Assembly (NCBI RefSeq): GCF_002443255.2 | Contig: NW_019211456.1 | Location: forward strand, 28,393,341 to 28,457,340 | Source of the DNA: Varroa destructor | Lineage: Eukaryota > Arthropoda > Arachnida > Mesostigmata > Varroidae | Direction of reading: 5' to 3' | DNA length: 64,000 nucleotides | Shown: piece after piece, positions 1-10,772 of the stretch | How positions within the stretch are numbered: the stretch's first letter is position 1 | Layout: each line of letters opens with the position of its first letter | Notes under the pieces: generated by a model | What the model was told of the DNA's origin: nothing | What the model saw: the letters and a program-made list of their open reading frames with translations, nothing else | Database searches by the model: none | Position numbers and translations under genes: made by a program

Positions 1-8
1 AGCGCTAA

Positions 9-341
9 GACAGGATTACTTCAGGATTTTCTCTAATGGGGGGTGGACATAGAGTTAGGTGCCGACAATGCTTCCAGCTTTATCAACCGACGGTGATGGG
101 GAGCGTGCTTTGTCCGAATTGCGCTAAGAAGGGCAACAAAATTTCCTCTAGCGCTCTGAAACCTCCCCCCTCTAAGGGGTCATTTGGGACGAAACTCTCG
201 GAAGCCCCGTCGTTCGATGATGAAAGGAACCTGTTTCAGGACAACTTTCTACTTACAGATGATGACAAACCATCGAAATCCGAAAATCTGGCGCCACAGG
301 AACAACAGCGTCAGCCGCCGCCGCCGCCGCCGCAAAAGTGA
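9..341 (+). CDS. 3' end of a gene for a zinc-ribbon, proline-tailed protein (partial)
   Basis: I do not recognise this gene. The frame is open from base 9 and stops at 339-341. A likely splice acceptor (TTCAG at 20-24) would start the exon at 25, so the ATG at 36 is probably internal rather than the true start. The peptide has a zinc-ribbon-like pair of knuckles, CRQC and CPNC, 18 residues apart near the ATG. It then has a Ser/Pro/Lys-rich stretch, an acidic patch (LLTDDDK), and ends in a Gln-rich segment and six prolines. This looks like the disordered C-terminal tail of a larger protein with a small zinc-binding module. A poly(A) signal lies 132 bases past the stop, which supports a 3'-terminal exon. 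The rest of the gene lies left of the window. It could also be a short complete ORF from base 36. Confidence 0.5.
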   Translation, partial: DRITSGFSLMGGGHRVRCRQCFQLYQPTVMGSVLCPNCAKKGNKISSSALKPPPSKGSFGTKLSEAPSFDDERNLFQDNFLLTDDDKPSKSENLAPQEQQRQPPPPPPQK

Positions 342-472
342 CTGAAATTTACTCGGCCCTTTGCTCTCGCCGCCAGTGACAACAGCAAAATTTTTGGTAA
401 TTCAAACGTCTACGCTTTGCTGTGGGAACACATCGCTAGTAAAGAATTGGTATTCAGAGATATTACCGCACT

Positions 473-478
473 AATAAA
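473..478 (+). promoter_or_regulatory. Poly(A) signal AATAAA of the left-edge gene
   Basis: A canonical AATAAA hexamer lies 132 bases after the stop of the left-edge zinc-ribbon ORF. Its position fits the end of that transcript. The downstream GT-rich element is weak. Confidence 0.4.
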
Positions 479-3400
479 AATTTAGTGTTTTCTCAATATC
501 AGGATTCATGGTGTTGGTCTCAGCTTGGAAAACGTAGAGGAGTATATATGGGTTTGGCATGTAGACCGCAGCGAGGGAGCAGGTTTCTGTAGGTCATGTT
601 TATTTAACAATTATCGAATAGTTTCTTTAATCTGGAGGTAATTCCAACAGCCTCCAGCGATATTAATCAGTGTAAATCTGTAAAGTGCTTTTTGAATATT
701 CTACATAGAAAAAATATCAGCGGAATTAAACTTTTTCATTCTCACTTTCACTTCAAGTTAGAATGGAAAAGTCTGATAGCAAGCACAAAATCTCAAAAAT
801 CCGGAAGCTGCAAAACAGCACAGAAAGTCTCAAAAGAAAGCAAACCCGTAAAGCTAATCACTAACGCCTCATTCGGCAGTTGATATTCTGGTCTTGAAAT
901 TTTTATGTAAAAGAAGCCGGGCGTATCGACGCTGATTTTTTTTTATTACTTCAATTCGTTTAAAAATTGTCGAAATCTAAACTCTATGGAGGATGTTTAA
1001 GCTGGCCTCATTGAAATCTTCGCTGGTTACTTCAGAAGCCACATGAAAACTGCAAATGAAAGCAAAACGTTTTCAAGTCTAATGGTCGCTCGATTGGCGC
1101 AAAAGCGTTGCATGTTTGGTGATCTTAGATCAAGTTACAATAACGACGCATTATCTTCCACCATGATGGCAACATTTGTTTTGCCCTAGAAAAAAGTGGA
1201 AGGCTTTCTTTTAATATTAAAAATTAGCGGAGTAACGAATGCCTTCAAAGCGCAAAGAGTTCGACAAGCTTTATTCAAGTACAAATCACCTCTCTTTCTA
1301 ATATATATATATATATATATATATTAGTGTGCCGAGCATTGACGTGGCACAGTACGACGACAATTGGCTTTATCAGTTGGTGTTTTACTGTCTATTTTTA
1401 CTTTTAACCAATAAGGGTTTCTCTAAAATAACGTTGTCAGGATATCATCTCGTTTCCAACGTCGCTGATGATAAAGCTGGTATATAAGCCTTGGAAGCCG
1501 CTATGTAAATTATAGACGTAAGGTCTTCGTAGTTATGCTTCATATTACAAAGCAACAACGTAAACCGACGCGTCATAGTAACTCTAGTTAGCGCAATTTG
1601 GAAAATGACGTGGAGTTTGTATTGGTGCACCTGTGTTAAGTTTTTATGACTATTTTGTAAAAATAATTTTTATTTATATTAATATTTATAATAATTATAT
1701 ACAAATACTGACAGCTCTAGTTATAGGCGCTACATTAAAATAGTGAAGGGACAATCCCGTTAAACATGCGGCTTCTAATATTTCTAAAATAAATATTTCA
1801 CCTGTGCGATTTGTTTTATAATACCATTGGAGCTGCATAGCTTCTGGCTGTGTTCATTACATTAGTTACAAATATAACAAGTAAAGGGAGATTTCCAAAT
1901 TTTTATATATAGATATACATAAACCTTCTTAAAGTCGTTCCATTAGGCCCCTTGAAAAATTGATAGTATGTTATTAATAAGATTAATTTCAAGGAATATA
2001 GAATATAATGATATTAGGAATCATAGGTTTACGCAAGTCAATCAATTTCGAGTTCAATTTCCGTAGTGGTATGTGAAGCCCAATATAGCATCTAAAGTAT
2101 GCTACCCTAGAACCCTGGCCATGCCAAGAGACTAACAGATCTTATAGAGAGTACATGGATTACTCTTTACTAATATGAAGGGCGAAGCGGTGAGGAAAAC
2201 CCAAATTAAGTGAAAGGTGCTCAAGCACACTTAACGCAAAGCGGTATCGCTATTCGTCGTTTTCTTCAAATACGCCGAACACTTCATCCAACTGGAGGAC
2301 TAACAAATGACCATAATTCCGTCGATAAAATTTAACAAATATTTTATCGTTTAAGTGTTCTACCACGTTCCTTTTCTGCTAGTCAACACATAAATAATAC
2401 TTCCAAAAATTAGCGCGGTACTCACTATGCCGTTACCTCTTCCGACAATTGTTATTGTTTGCTTCACCATTTTAGTTTTTTTTTACTCCAACGGAATTAT
2501 TCATCACAACCATAACTAGTCCTTACCGTGACCTCTAGTTACTAGTAGGTAGTAAACTGTTTATTCTTTGGCCGCAATCAAGTGCCATTTTTGACTTTTC
2601 GGGTTTATATTATTAGATTTCAATTATTGCGTTTTAATTTTGCATTTTGTCCGGTTCGTCACACCCGGCTCTCGCAGCAATGTTTTACAGTAACCGTTAC
2701 GGTACCATACTGTTGTTGTTACTAGTATCGCAAGATCTTCGTGGATGAGTCGATGAGGAATTCGAGCGTCTACTTTGCCCGTTACTTTTTTTCTAAACAG
2801 AATTTTCCGCCTGTCTTTGTTACTTTTAGCTAGCCGCCAGCAAACTACCGCCTGTATTTTACTAGCCTTTACTGGCAGTGCGACAAACGTTCAGCCTTCG
2901 ATTCATACTTTCGGACTTTTATACCAACCCCGACATCTAGAGTTTCGAGGTAGATGGGAAAACTTCCAGGATATGGTTGTTGACGGCTTTCCAATTCGTT
3001 CGTTTAGGTATTCTCCCAGTTTCTTTTGCCTGTTCTCGGATGCTTCGTGTCTATGTATGGACGTGTGCTTGTGTATGCATATCTGCTCATATCCGTAACC
3101 CAGTCATTCCAGCGCAAGATGTCGAAGCTGGACGGAGAGGCTAACTGATGAGTGTCAACGTACCCCGCTTGGCCCTTGCGGCGTCCGAGCTCTTCATAAA
3201 CTGCACCCGTAGCTTGCGTACTATTAAAGCGTTGAGCAGAATCAGCGTCGGTCTGCCAGTACACAGCCAAGTAACAAACAGGCCACCCGGTGATCAGTAA
3301 CTCGTTGACTCACTAGTTGACTTTCGGTAACAACATACCCGGAAATGGGCTTTCGGCTTGTGCCGAAATAGTGTCGGCTCAACGCTTGGAAGACTTAAAT

Positions 3401-5000
3401 GATAAACAAAAAAAGTGATAAAATGTTTTTATTTTGTAGACGGAACGTAAATAGGGTCTGTATGGAAAATTCAGATGCGCTGAATTATATACAAATAGAA
3501 ACTATAACTAAATGGCCAGAGATGTCACAATGTACACAAATAACCTGAAAACGAAAAAGCAATGAAAGGGACGACGGAAATTTAATCCATAACTGAGTTA
3601 CTTCACCTATGCTTTATTTAAGGCGACAGTTATATCGTTTTAGTTAGGTTCACATCTGTAGGTGCAAGTCGTTGAAACTGAACGAAATTCCGGCAAAGAT
3701 ATTTATCGTATGTAATGAGACGCTTCCGACATTCAATTTAATTGACGTTCAACGCACTGAAAATATACTTCTTTGGGTATCAAATATTTGGGCTTTTGTC
3801 TTTCAGCAAACGACAGTTTGGCGATCGTGTCCCTCGGTATGATCACTATGTAGATGAATATATATGTATATATCATAATACGTATGTTACCTAGTTTTTG
3901 GTAAAAGGATTTACACGTCAACGTAACAGAGTCGTCACCGTTGGCGATGATCACAATATACATCAACAAATAAACACAGGATGTGGTGGTAGTGAGATAA
4001 TAAATTAAGATACGCAATGAATGTTTTGCCTGTTGCAGAAACGTTGGCTTTATCTAAGTAACCAGTTACCGCAAATGACATTTGTAGGTTTTCACAAACT
4101 TCATTATTATAGTACTAACTGCCTTTGAATATCGTTCCGCGCCTCTTATCAAAAGACAGCTAATTTCACTCTTTACATAATGGACTACTATCTGTCCAGC
4201 TTCCTTTTTTTTCCCGTCGAACACTACGTCGAGTGAGCGTTGATGGTGGTACTGATAATTTTTATTATTCCTCACTCATTCACATGACAGAAGAGGCGTT
4301 TGTCAGCGTGTACTGTTGGAGTTACTAGTTGTATTCTGTCATTATGAGCCACCTTAATGTCGTTGTTCCAAGTTAACACGTATCATTTCTCCCTTTTGTT
4401 TTCGCTAGCTTTAGATTCTTCTTGCAAAGACCAGCCAGCCGGGTAAACGAAACAATGCTGGGCAGCATAGAGGCCATTGCCGCAACCTGAATTACCGCTA
4501 ACAATACCGTTGTTGCCCAGGAGCACCGTTGCCGTGCTTACAGCAGCACTAAAATTCGACGAACCGAAATTTACCGCTATAGTTCCAGTATATACCATTA
4601 TCGCAGCTATACACAATCGTCAGAAACATCGATAGGGAAAACAATATAATGGCTGGTAAATAATAACCAGAAGATAGATCAGAAGTACTGTCTCCAATGA
4701 ACGACGAATAGACTACGAACTAATTGCCTAGAATCTTTTTTGACTCTTATATTTGTTGTTTCACCAACACGCAAATCCACAGACACAGATTAGCCATATA
4801 TTAATAATTTAATTAACAGATGTAGCCTTACCTGCCTTGAGGCTGAAGTAATTTCACTACTAACGTGCGGCATTCGTGTCATTCGGACGGATCATGCGGC
4901 ATCGACACATTTAGCATAGAGGGGGCAAATAATTAGGGCTGCACGGACAGGCAAAGGAAGAGAGTTGAGACCTTCACGCCGTCGTTCGTTTTTTTCATCC
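479..5000. other. Long AT-rich stretch with no convincing gene
   Basis: Short ORFs occur on both strands but none has a domain, a good start context and matching splice sites. A (TA)n microsatellite sits at 1300-1324. The minus-strand ORF at 3004-3270 and the one at 4383-4616 have balanced amino-acid composition, so they could be exons, but I see no recognisable motif and call neither. Confidence 0.4.
1300..1324. repeat. (TA)n microsatellite
   Basis: About 12 uninterrupted TA units lie in AT-rich spacer. Confidence 0.9.
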
Positions 5001-5029
5001 TGCACCTGCCCAGTCAGCAAACAGTAACA

Positions 5030-6194
5030 TCAGTACAGAGGGGCACCTGCAGCAGCTCTGCATTAGATCGACGACCAACAACTCGCACGCAGTGAGACAA
5101 ACCCCGAGCGATACATTAGCAAAGCGATGTTTGATAGAGTGCTCGTTACAACACTCCAGTACCAGCTACAATAGCAGCAGTACGGACTCGACTAAAATAA
5201 CATTGCAAGAAGGCAGTATTGTATTCTATAATGTACAACATAGTGTAGTGCGATGAGCAATAGTAGTGATTCGTAGGCAGTCAGTTAGGCATTAGAGACG
5301 GAGACAAGATTGACTGGCTCGCACATTCTCACAGCTCTCTACCATCGCCTTTGCTTCTACTCTTATTCCTGATCCGGATCGGCAATCCTCTATCACAACC
5401 ACAGTCATCACCAACAATCGCCCGTCGCACAGATAATTCTTCTCGATTCATCTCAACTCGTTTGATTATCTTATTTCACCATGGTCGTAGAGTTACGATC
5501 TATTTACGCACAGCAACAACAACAAAAACACAACCTCACGACGACAGGCTTCTCGGCAGCAGGACCCCCAACGACGACGATGACGACAATGCTGCCAAAG
5601 GCAATGGACCCACTATCTAAGCGCCTGCCAGATAGTCACAGCTTATGGCAGCAACGGCGGTACGGGTGCTGCTAATGCTGCGGACCCGCTGCTGCCAGAA
5701 TGGTGACGGTCGTTCTTGTTTCGCTCCCGCTGTTACGGTTTCGCTGCGTCCGTCGCTGCCGCCGTTGCTGCTGCTGCTGGTTCTACCACCACAACTGGAG
5801 CGAACGGCAGCAGCGGAACGCTGCCACATGCACAATAACGACGGCAACAGTGGCAGCTTTCGCAGATGTCGACTCACGCAGCAGGAGCAGCAGACCACGA
5901 CAGCACATGGCATCTGAGTTACACCTGATCATCCCGCAGCACGAAAATCACAGCACGGCACAGCACAGTGGATCAATGACGATCAGCGGACCAATGCGCT
6001 CGCCTAAGAGAGAACCAGGGAGAAAGATAACCACTGAATCTATTGTTGCTACCTCTGCCGCCACCTACGACATATTTCAAAGGAAATGTTTACGTCAGCA
6101 ATGCCAAACAGCAAAGATCATCGTCATCAACGATATGTCGAACAGTCTGCGCGCGTTTGATTCAATTACTCCACTGGCTCGTCTGGTCAAGCAG
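5030..6194 (+). other. Probable long 5' leader exon with short upstream ORFs
   Basis: This block is much more GC-balanced than its surroundings and is full of CAG, CAA, CGA and GCTGCTG runs, so several frames stay open by chance. Short ORFs start at 5351, 5481 (context ACCATGG), 5645 and 5700. The part from the ATG at 5907 (MASELHLIIPQ...) to 6194 is the most protein-like. It ends at a plausible donor, CAG|GTAAAT, in phase 0. That phase matches the acceptor in front of the C2H2 zinc-finger exon at 8835, so the block may be the first exon of that gene, with ZFYVE19 inside its intron. Arthropod initiator-like TCAGT sequences occur near 5030 and 5280. It could equally be a non-coding leader of ZFYVE19 or of an unseen gene. 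The coding status is unproven. Confidence 0.35.
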
Positions 6195-7092
6195 GTAAAT
6201 AGTTGAATACGTAGGTGTTTAACGAAACACCGCGGTCCAGGTACAGCGGAGTGTAAGCGAAAGCGAAAGTTAGTCCGATCAAAGTGAGTGCAAACGCCAG
6301 CTAAGGCAGTCAAGTCTTCTTCGAACGAGTGCTTCTAGCAGATTCAACTTTCTCCCTCTCCTCCATTGTAAACAAAGTTGTATAGGCTGGCCCTCAGCTA
6401 TTTTCGCATTTGGCAGGTCTTCCGCTCCTCTATGGAGTGTCTTTAGTCGTATACTGCACAGCCTTAGCTGAAGCATTCCACTGACCTAAAAGTCCTCTCT
6501 GGCGACATCTAGATCCTAAATATTTGAGTGCAATTTAAACAACGGGGCGTAAAAATAACTAAGTAGCTATAGTGTTAGTGTAGAGTAACTCAATTATGTC
6601 GGCCGGTGATAAGGTACCGCTCATAAATTTATTGCAACGGAAAGATTGAATCAGACAGGTAACAAGGCTTGGGGCCCGGACTGGTCCGACTTGTCCGAGA
6701 AATAGGCGATGTTTTGTGGGGTTGTGAGTGTATTGTTTGTTGGGGGTAGTGCCTGTAGTGACGCTTTCTGGGTAGTAAGGGTGTATGTCTGGTATAATGG
6801 AATATAATCAAAGTAATCGGAAATCAGTTATTTGAGTCAGCGTTTGGCCTTTATCTGCCAAAATCTACTAACATCCTATAGCATTACGCCACTATGAGTC
6901 AGTCGCGCGTATATTGAATGCGTTCATTTCGACAGCACGGGAGATGAAAGCTGGGATGGACAGGTTAGATTCAATCGAAAGTTAAAATCAAATTGCATTG
7001 CCAATTTAGTTCTGACAAGATAGTTGTGTCCAAGTACGGAGCGTGATGTAATTGTAATAGTTATGAACTAAACCAACGCTAACGACTATACA
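6195..7092. other. Spacer before ZFYVE19; likely promoter region
   Basis: Bases 6195-6480 still have balanced composition, with purine-rich GAAAGCGAAAG runs. After that the sequence becomes AT-rich up to the ZFYVE19 start. I see no confident exon. A minus-strand ORF at 6279-6476 has no recognisable feature. Confidence 0.35.
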
Positions 7093-7977
7093 ATGTCGTG
7101 CCTCACCTGTGGCAGTAAATTTCGATTATTTAACAGAGAGGTGGGGTGTCCATCCTGTAAGAAAGTGTTCTGCGCATCATGTTTGAACTATTCCATGCAC
7201 ATTGCGGCTTTTGGTGGACTCAAAAAAAAGGTGTGTGGTTCATGCTTTAATAATGTGGCGAGGAATACGTCAAATGTCGACATTACACCCAAAGCCCTAA
7301 AAACCATGCAGGATGCCAGACGATCAAAACCTTCGCTTGTACTTACAGCTTACCCATCGGGTGGATCGAGCTATAGTGTCCAAGCCAGTAGTACTGCTGA
7401 AGCGGGTACCTCTAGAGTTGTTTCCTACGAAAAGGAAATCAAGCAACGTTTAGCAAAGCTCCGAGGCGAAGATTTGAATGAGAACGGCGAGGGACAGCAT
7501 TCAATTCTTTTTTCTCCAAGATCCCATAAATCATCACAGGAACAACAGAACGACCTCCTTGCTTCTACTATGGCTACGGTCGACATCGAGAAGAAAAACT
7601 CACCCGAAGACGATATCAGCCGTCGTCTTGAGAATCTTCGAAAGGACTGTCCTATCGACCTAATTCCTCGTGGGAGAGATATGATCTCAACGGACGCTGG
7701 TGAAATGTCTACGGCAGATCTTGTGAAACGTCTGATAAAGGAAACCGAGCTTGAGATGAGGACCGAGGATTTGGTTAAGGATAAAATTGCAGACCACATC
7801 CCCGAACCACCAAATACAGCCGAACTTGACGAACTTCCCTGGTGTGTGATTTGCAACGAAGACGCCGCACTGCGGTGTATAGACTGCGATGACGATCTGT
7901 ATTGTCGCCACTGCTTTACCGAATTCCATGATCGGTTTAATCCCCATCAGACCAAGCCGTTTAAAAATGAATAACAA
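7093..7977 (+). CDS. ZFYVE19: ANCHR/ZFYVE19, abscission (NoCut) checkpoint regulator
   Basis: This is an intronless ORF of 293 aa that starts at ATG (context ACAATGT) and stops at TAA, 7972-7974. In animals ANCHR sits at the midbody and midbody ring. There it binds ESCRT-III CHMP4 and holds back VPS4 until chromatin is cleared from the cleavage plane. The domains are in the expected order. An N-terminal FYVE-type zinc finger spans about residues 3-51 (Cys 3, 6, 19, 22, 27, 30, 48, 51). Two MIM-like helices follow, EIKQRLAKLRG near 115-125 and DISRRLENLRK near 174-184. A C-terminal B-box-like zinc module starts at ELPWCVICNEDAALRC and uses Cys 251, 254, 262, 265, 271, 274 and His 279, 285. The ELPWC-ICNEDA-LRC-CD-DL-C block is the family signature. 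The protein is shorter than the human one (471 aa) because the middle repeats are fewer. Confidence 0.93.
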
Positions 7978-8027
7978 AATGCTTCAGTGTCTTATTAATA
8001 GTCACTCCATTGACACCCGTGATGTTG

Positions 8028-8033
8028 AATAAA
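8028..8033 (+). promoter_or_regulatory. Poly(A) signal AATAAA of ZFYVE19
   Basis: AATAAA lies 54 bases after the ZFYVE19 stop and is followed by a T/G-rich stretch (TTTGTTTGTTTTT). The 3' UTR would be very short. Confidence 0.6.
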
Positions 8034-8834
8034 TAGTGAGAATTTGTTTGTTTTTAGAAATTAAATTCTTGTTTTACTCAGAGCCCTTGGAGTTGAGAAA
8101 GCGGTACATCAGTTATACTTATTTTTTGGAAGAGGAAGTATGAGTTGGGGCTTTGATCTGTAAGTAGTCAATCCTTCGAGTGAAGATGATTACTGTGACG
8201 TGCCTTTCGACTAGTCAGTGTTAATGTCTAAATTGTGTGATTAGTCGTTGTGTGCCTGTGTGTTCGTATGTGTGTCACTAACTATTAATATTGAAGTGTG
8301 ATTTAACATTCTTTTACTAACGCTCGTGTCTTCTTGCAGATGGGTGTTTGACTTTCTACCTCATACCACTTTTCTTCACTCAGTTTCGGCCCATTGATTT
8401 GACCACCTATCGTAACAGCAATATGGGCCATCTACCTTCTAATAAACTCTTAAAGAAAAGCTAGCAAAAAAAACAAATAAATGTTAACGAGTTTAATCTT
8501 GTATGCGGTGAACTAGCATAAACTTAAGTGACGAAATCGAGTGTTTAATTATTATTATTAATACTGCTTAGTTGCTTTCTACGATTGTTTTCTCACCGAT
8601 ATGGCCTATACATGGAATTGTTTATGTTTTGCATGAACTCGCTGTTTCTCATGGCCCTCACAAGAACTCACCAGGGTTATCGTTCCTGCTAAAAAGTTCC
8701 ACACCTTTTTGGGCTGCAAGCAACAAGAACTAACATTGTTAACTTTGCCTATTTCTTCGATGCTTCCCTTCCCGTGCCCGCTGTATCTATCGTTGTCTTG
8801 TCGGATATTTGAATCAACAGACAGCAGTCTTCAG
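8034..8834. other. Spacer or intron between ZFYVE19 and the zinc-finger exon
   Basis: The sequence is AT- and T-rich. Bases 8709-8834 are in frame with the zinc-finger ORF, but the encoded residues are hydrophobic and low in charge. The stretch is pyrimidine-rich and ends in an acceptor (CTTCAG), so it reads as intron rather than coding sequence. Confidence 0.4.
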
Positions 8835-9305
8835 ATGATACTCTCAGATACGGAGAAATTAGCAGCGTTAGGGATGATTCCACTTCTCGAGGGCATCAGC
8901 TCGGCTACTGGGGGCAACCATCATTCGAGCAACAATCATCACGCACACCCAAACAGCGTCGTAGTCCACAACGGCGAAGGTAATGGAAGTGCAAGTGGGG
9001 GTGGCTGGCGTTACCGATGTAAGTACTGCACTTACACGACGGAATCGAAGACAGTCTTCAACGTTCATCAGCGGACGCATACCGGTGATCGACCATACCG
9101 GTGCCGCTTCTGCGCATACGCAGCTAAACAGAAAAGCCATGTCACCCTGCACGAAAGGCTGCACACAGGCGAGAAACCCTACAGCTGTCCGTACTGCAGC
9201 TACCGATGCTCCGACCCCACGGCGTTACGATCGCACAAATTCAGCAAGCACCGGGAGATGTTCCTCTCGGAAGCCGCTAGCAAGGCAGCCAGAACAGCTA
9301 AATAA
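8835..9305 (+). CDS. Three-finger C2H2 zinc-finger protein (last or only coding exon)
   Basis: This is a nuclear DNA-binding protein of the C2H2 class. The segment encodes 156 aa from ATG 8835. Three tandem fingers have standard linkers (HTGDRPY, HTGEKPY). Finger 1 uses Cys 62/65 and His 78/82, finger 2 Cys 90/93 and His 106/110, and finger 3 Cys 118/121 and His 134/139. Each has a Tyr two residues after the second Cys (CxYC-x-Y type), as in hunchback- and REST-like fingers. Before the fingers lie a hydrophobic helix (KLAALGMIPLLEGI) and a His/Asn-rich linker. The C-terminal tail is Ala-rich. I chose this start because CTTCAG|ATG is a good acceptor and the upstream in-frame extension to 8709 looks intronic. 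A 5' coding exon, possibly the block ending at 6194, may be missing. The exact orthologue is not clear. Confidence 0.75.
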   Translation: MILSDTEKLAALGMIPLLEGISSATGGNHHSSNNHHAHPNSVVVHNGEGNGSASGGGWRYRCKYCTYTTESKTVFNVHQRTHTGDRPYRCRFCAYAAKQKSHVTLHERLHTGEKPYSCPYCSYRCSDPTALRSHKFSKHREMFLSEAASKAARTAK

Positions 9306-10726
9306 GTAGCATGCGACTAGCTTGTTTGTTGATGGTGATGACGATAAAAGATATGATAATAAGAAAAGGATTAAGGAAGTGAAGCAAGGAAAACGGAGTG
9401 AAGTAAACTACTAAGATCCTGTGCATCGTTGTCGTCATGTGCGACTGAGTAAATGTGCGATCGAAACCTGTGAGCAACAGGCGGATGACCATGCTATGAT
9501 AGAGGACCTGAATGATCTAGTCGATTATTGTCAAGTAGCAAAACTTTCTCACATGGATCTGAATGGACCAATTCGAATAGGTCCGTACGCCAGAACTACC
9601 ACTGTGTCTCGCTTTCGAGAATGAAATCGTTTGCGAAAGAATATCTAGTCAATATTGCAGTGAATTCGAAACGCTGCGAGGGGTACCCTGTGAGTGTTAT
9701 AATCCAAGGCAGCAAAGGTTACAGTGTTACACATGTTTTACAGGTTCCCGAAATTGAGCGAACGTGTGCCGTTCTCTCTCGATGAGTTTTTTTTGGGTGT
9801 TTCATAGCTACACTTGAAACGTGGACGACTTCTGGCAATAACCGATTTGCGGTCGTCGTGGTGGGTATACTATTGGTACTGTATAGAATTATGTAGTATT
9901 TGAAAATTGTGTCGTCATGTGAATTAGTATCGGTCAATGATGGTGTACAATGTGGGTCGATCAGATTTGAACCAGGTCTTTTCGGTAGTGCAATGCGTCA
10001 TTCGTCGGCTTGCTGTTTCGTATCATAATGCGTTGCCGATAGTGTTAATGGGTGGAGTACGGTTAGCTGAGCCGTATAGCTTGGTTGGTTACCATCAGAG
10101 CCCGAAAGTGTCGCTGCTGAATGGGCGGAGTCTATATCCGGCAACGCAACGTGATCGAATTAAGCATAGTGTGACCACTGACCAATGGCTTTGATTACCT
10201 GCGACAGTATGGTTTGCCCGAATAATCACCGACTGCTTAAGTGGTGCGGTTAGAAATCTCTCTGAATCTTAAGCGCTTGATATGTAACGAGTGGATTGTT
10301 GTTTGACATTCAGCCGAATAGAAGACAACATGCAGGGTGTAAACGAAACCCGAATTTCTGTCGATCACGTTCGTGATTCTGCCGGGCCGTAGACTTCTCC
10401 GGAATGGCATTGTAAATGGAGTTTTTGTTTAGCTAACGTGCGAATGAGACGGAATAAGAACGGATAAGATAAAGTTATAAAGCTAACGAACGATGAGCTA
10501 AGAGGTAAAAGTCGATTAGCGACCAGGGTCTGGGGTCAGTACGGACAGCTGTCAAGTGAAAGGGTTTAATCAATGTGAATGGCATGATGATGTGAGAACG
10601 TGATTCCATGGCGACTTGGTCAATTATCATGGGAGTGGCGAATGAAAAATAAGATACTGATCAAGTTCTAGGCACACATTTATAACGCAAGTAGGTGATA
10701 CGGGCAAATTTGGACGATTACTATAA

Positions 10727-10728
<2 letters not shown>

Positions 10729-10766
<38 letters not shown>
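10729..10766. repeat. (TA)n microsatellite
   Basis: About 19 uninterrupted AT units lie in non-coding sequence. Confidence 0.95.

Positions 10767-10772
<6 letters not shown>

Noticed and set aside
3004..3270. Minus ORF with VYEELGRRKGQAGYVD
   Set aside because: The composition is balanced, but there is no ATG context, domain or splice partner.
8709..8834. N-terminal extension of the zinc-finger ORF to ATG 8709
   Set aside because: The extension is hydrophobic and pyrimidine-rich and ends in an acceptor, so it looks like intron.
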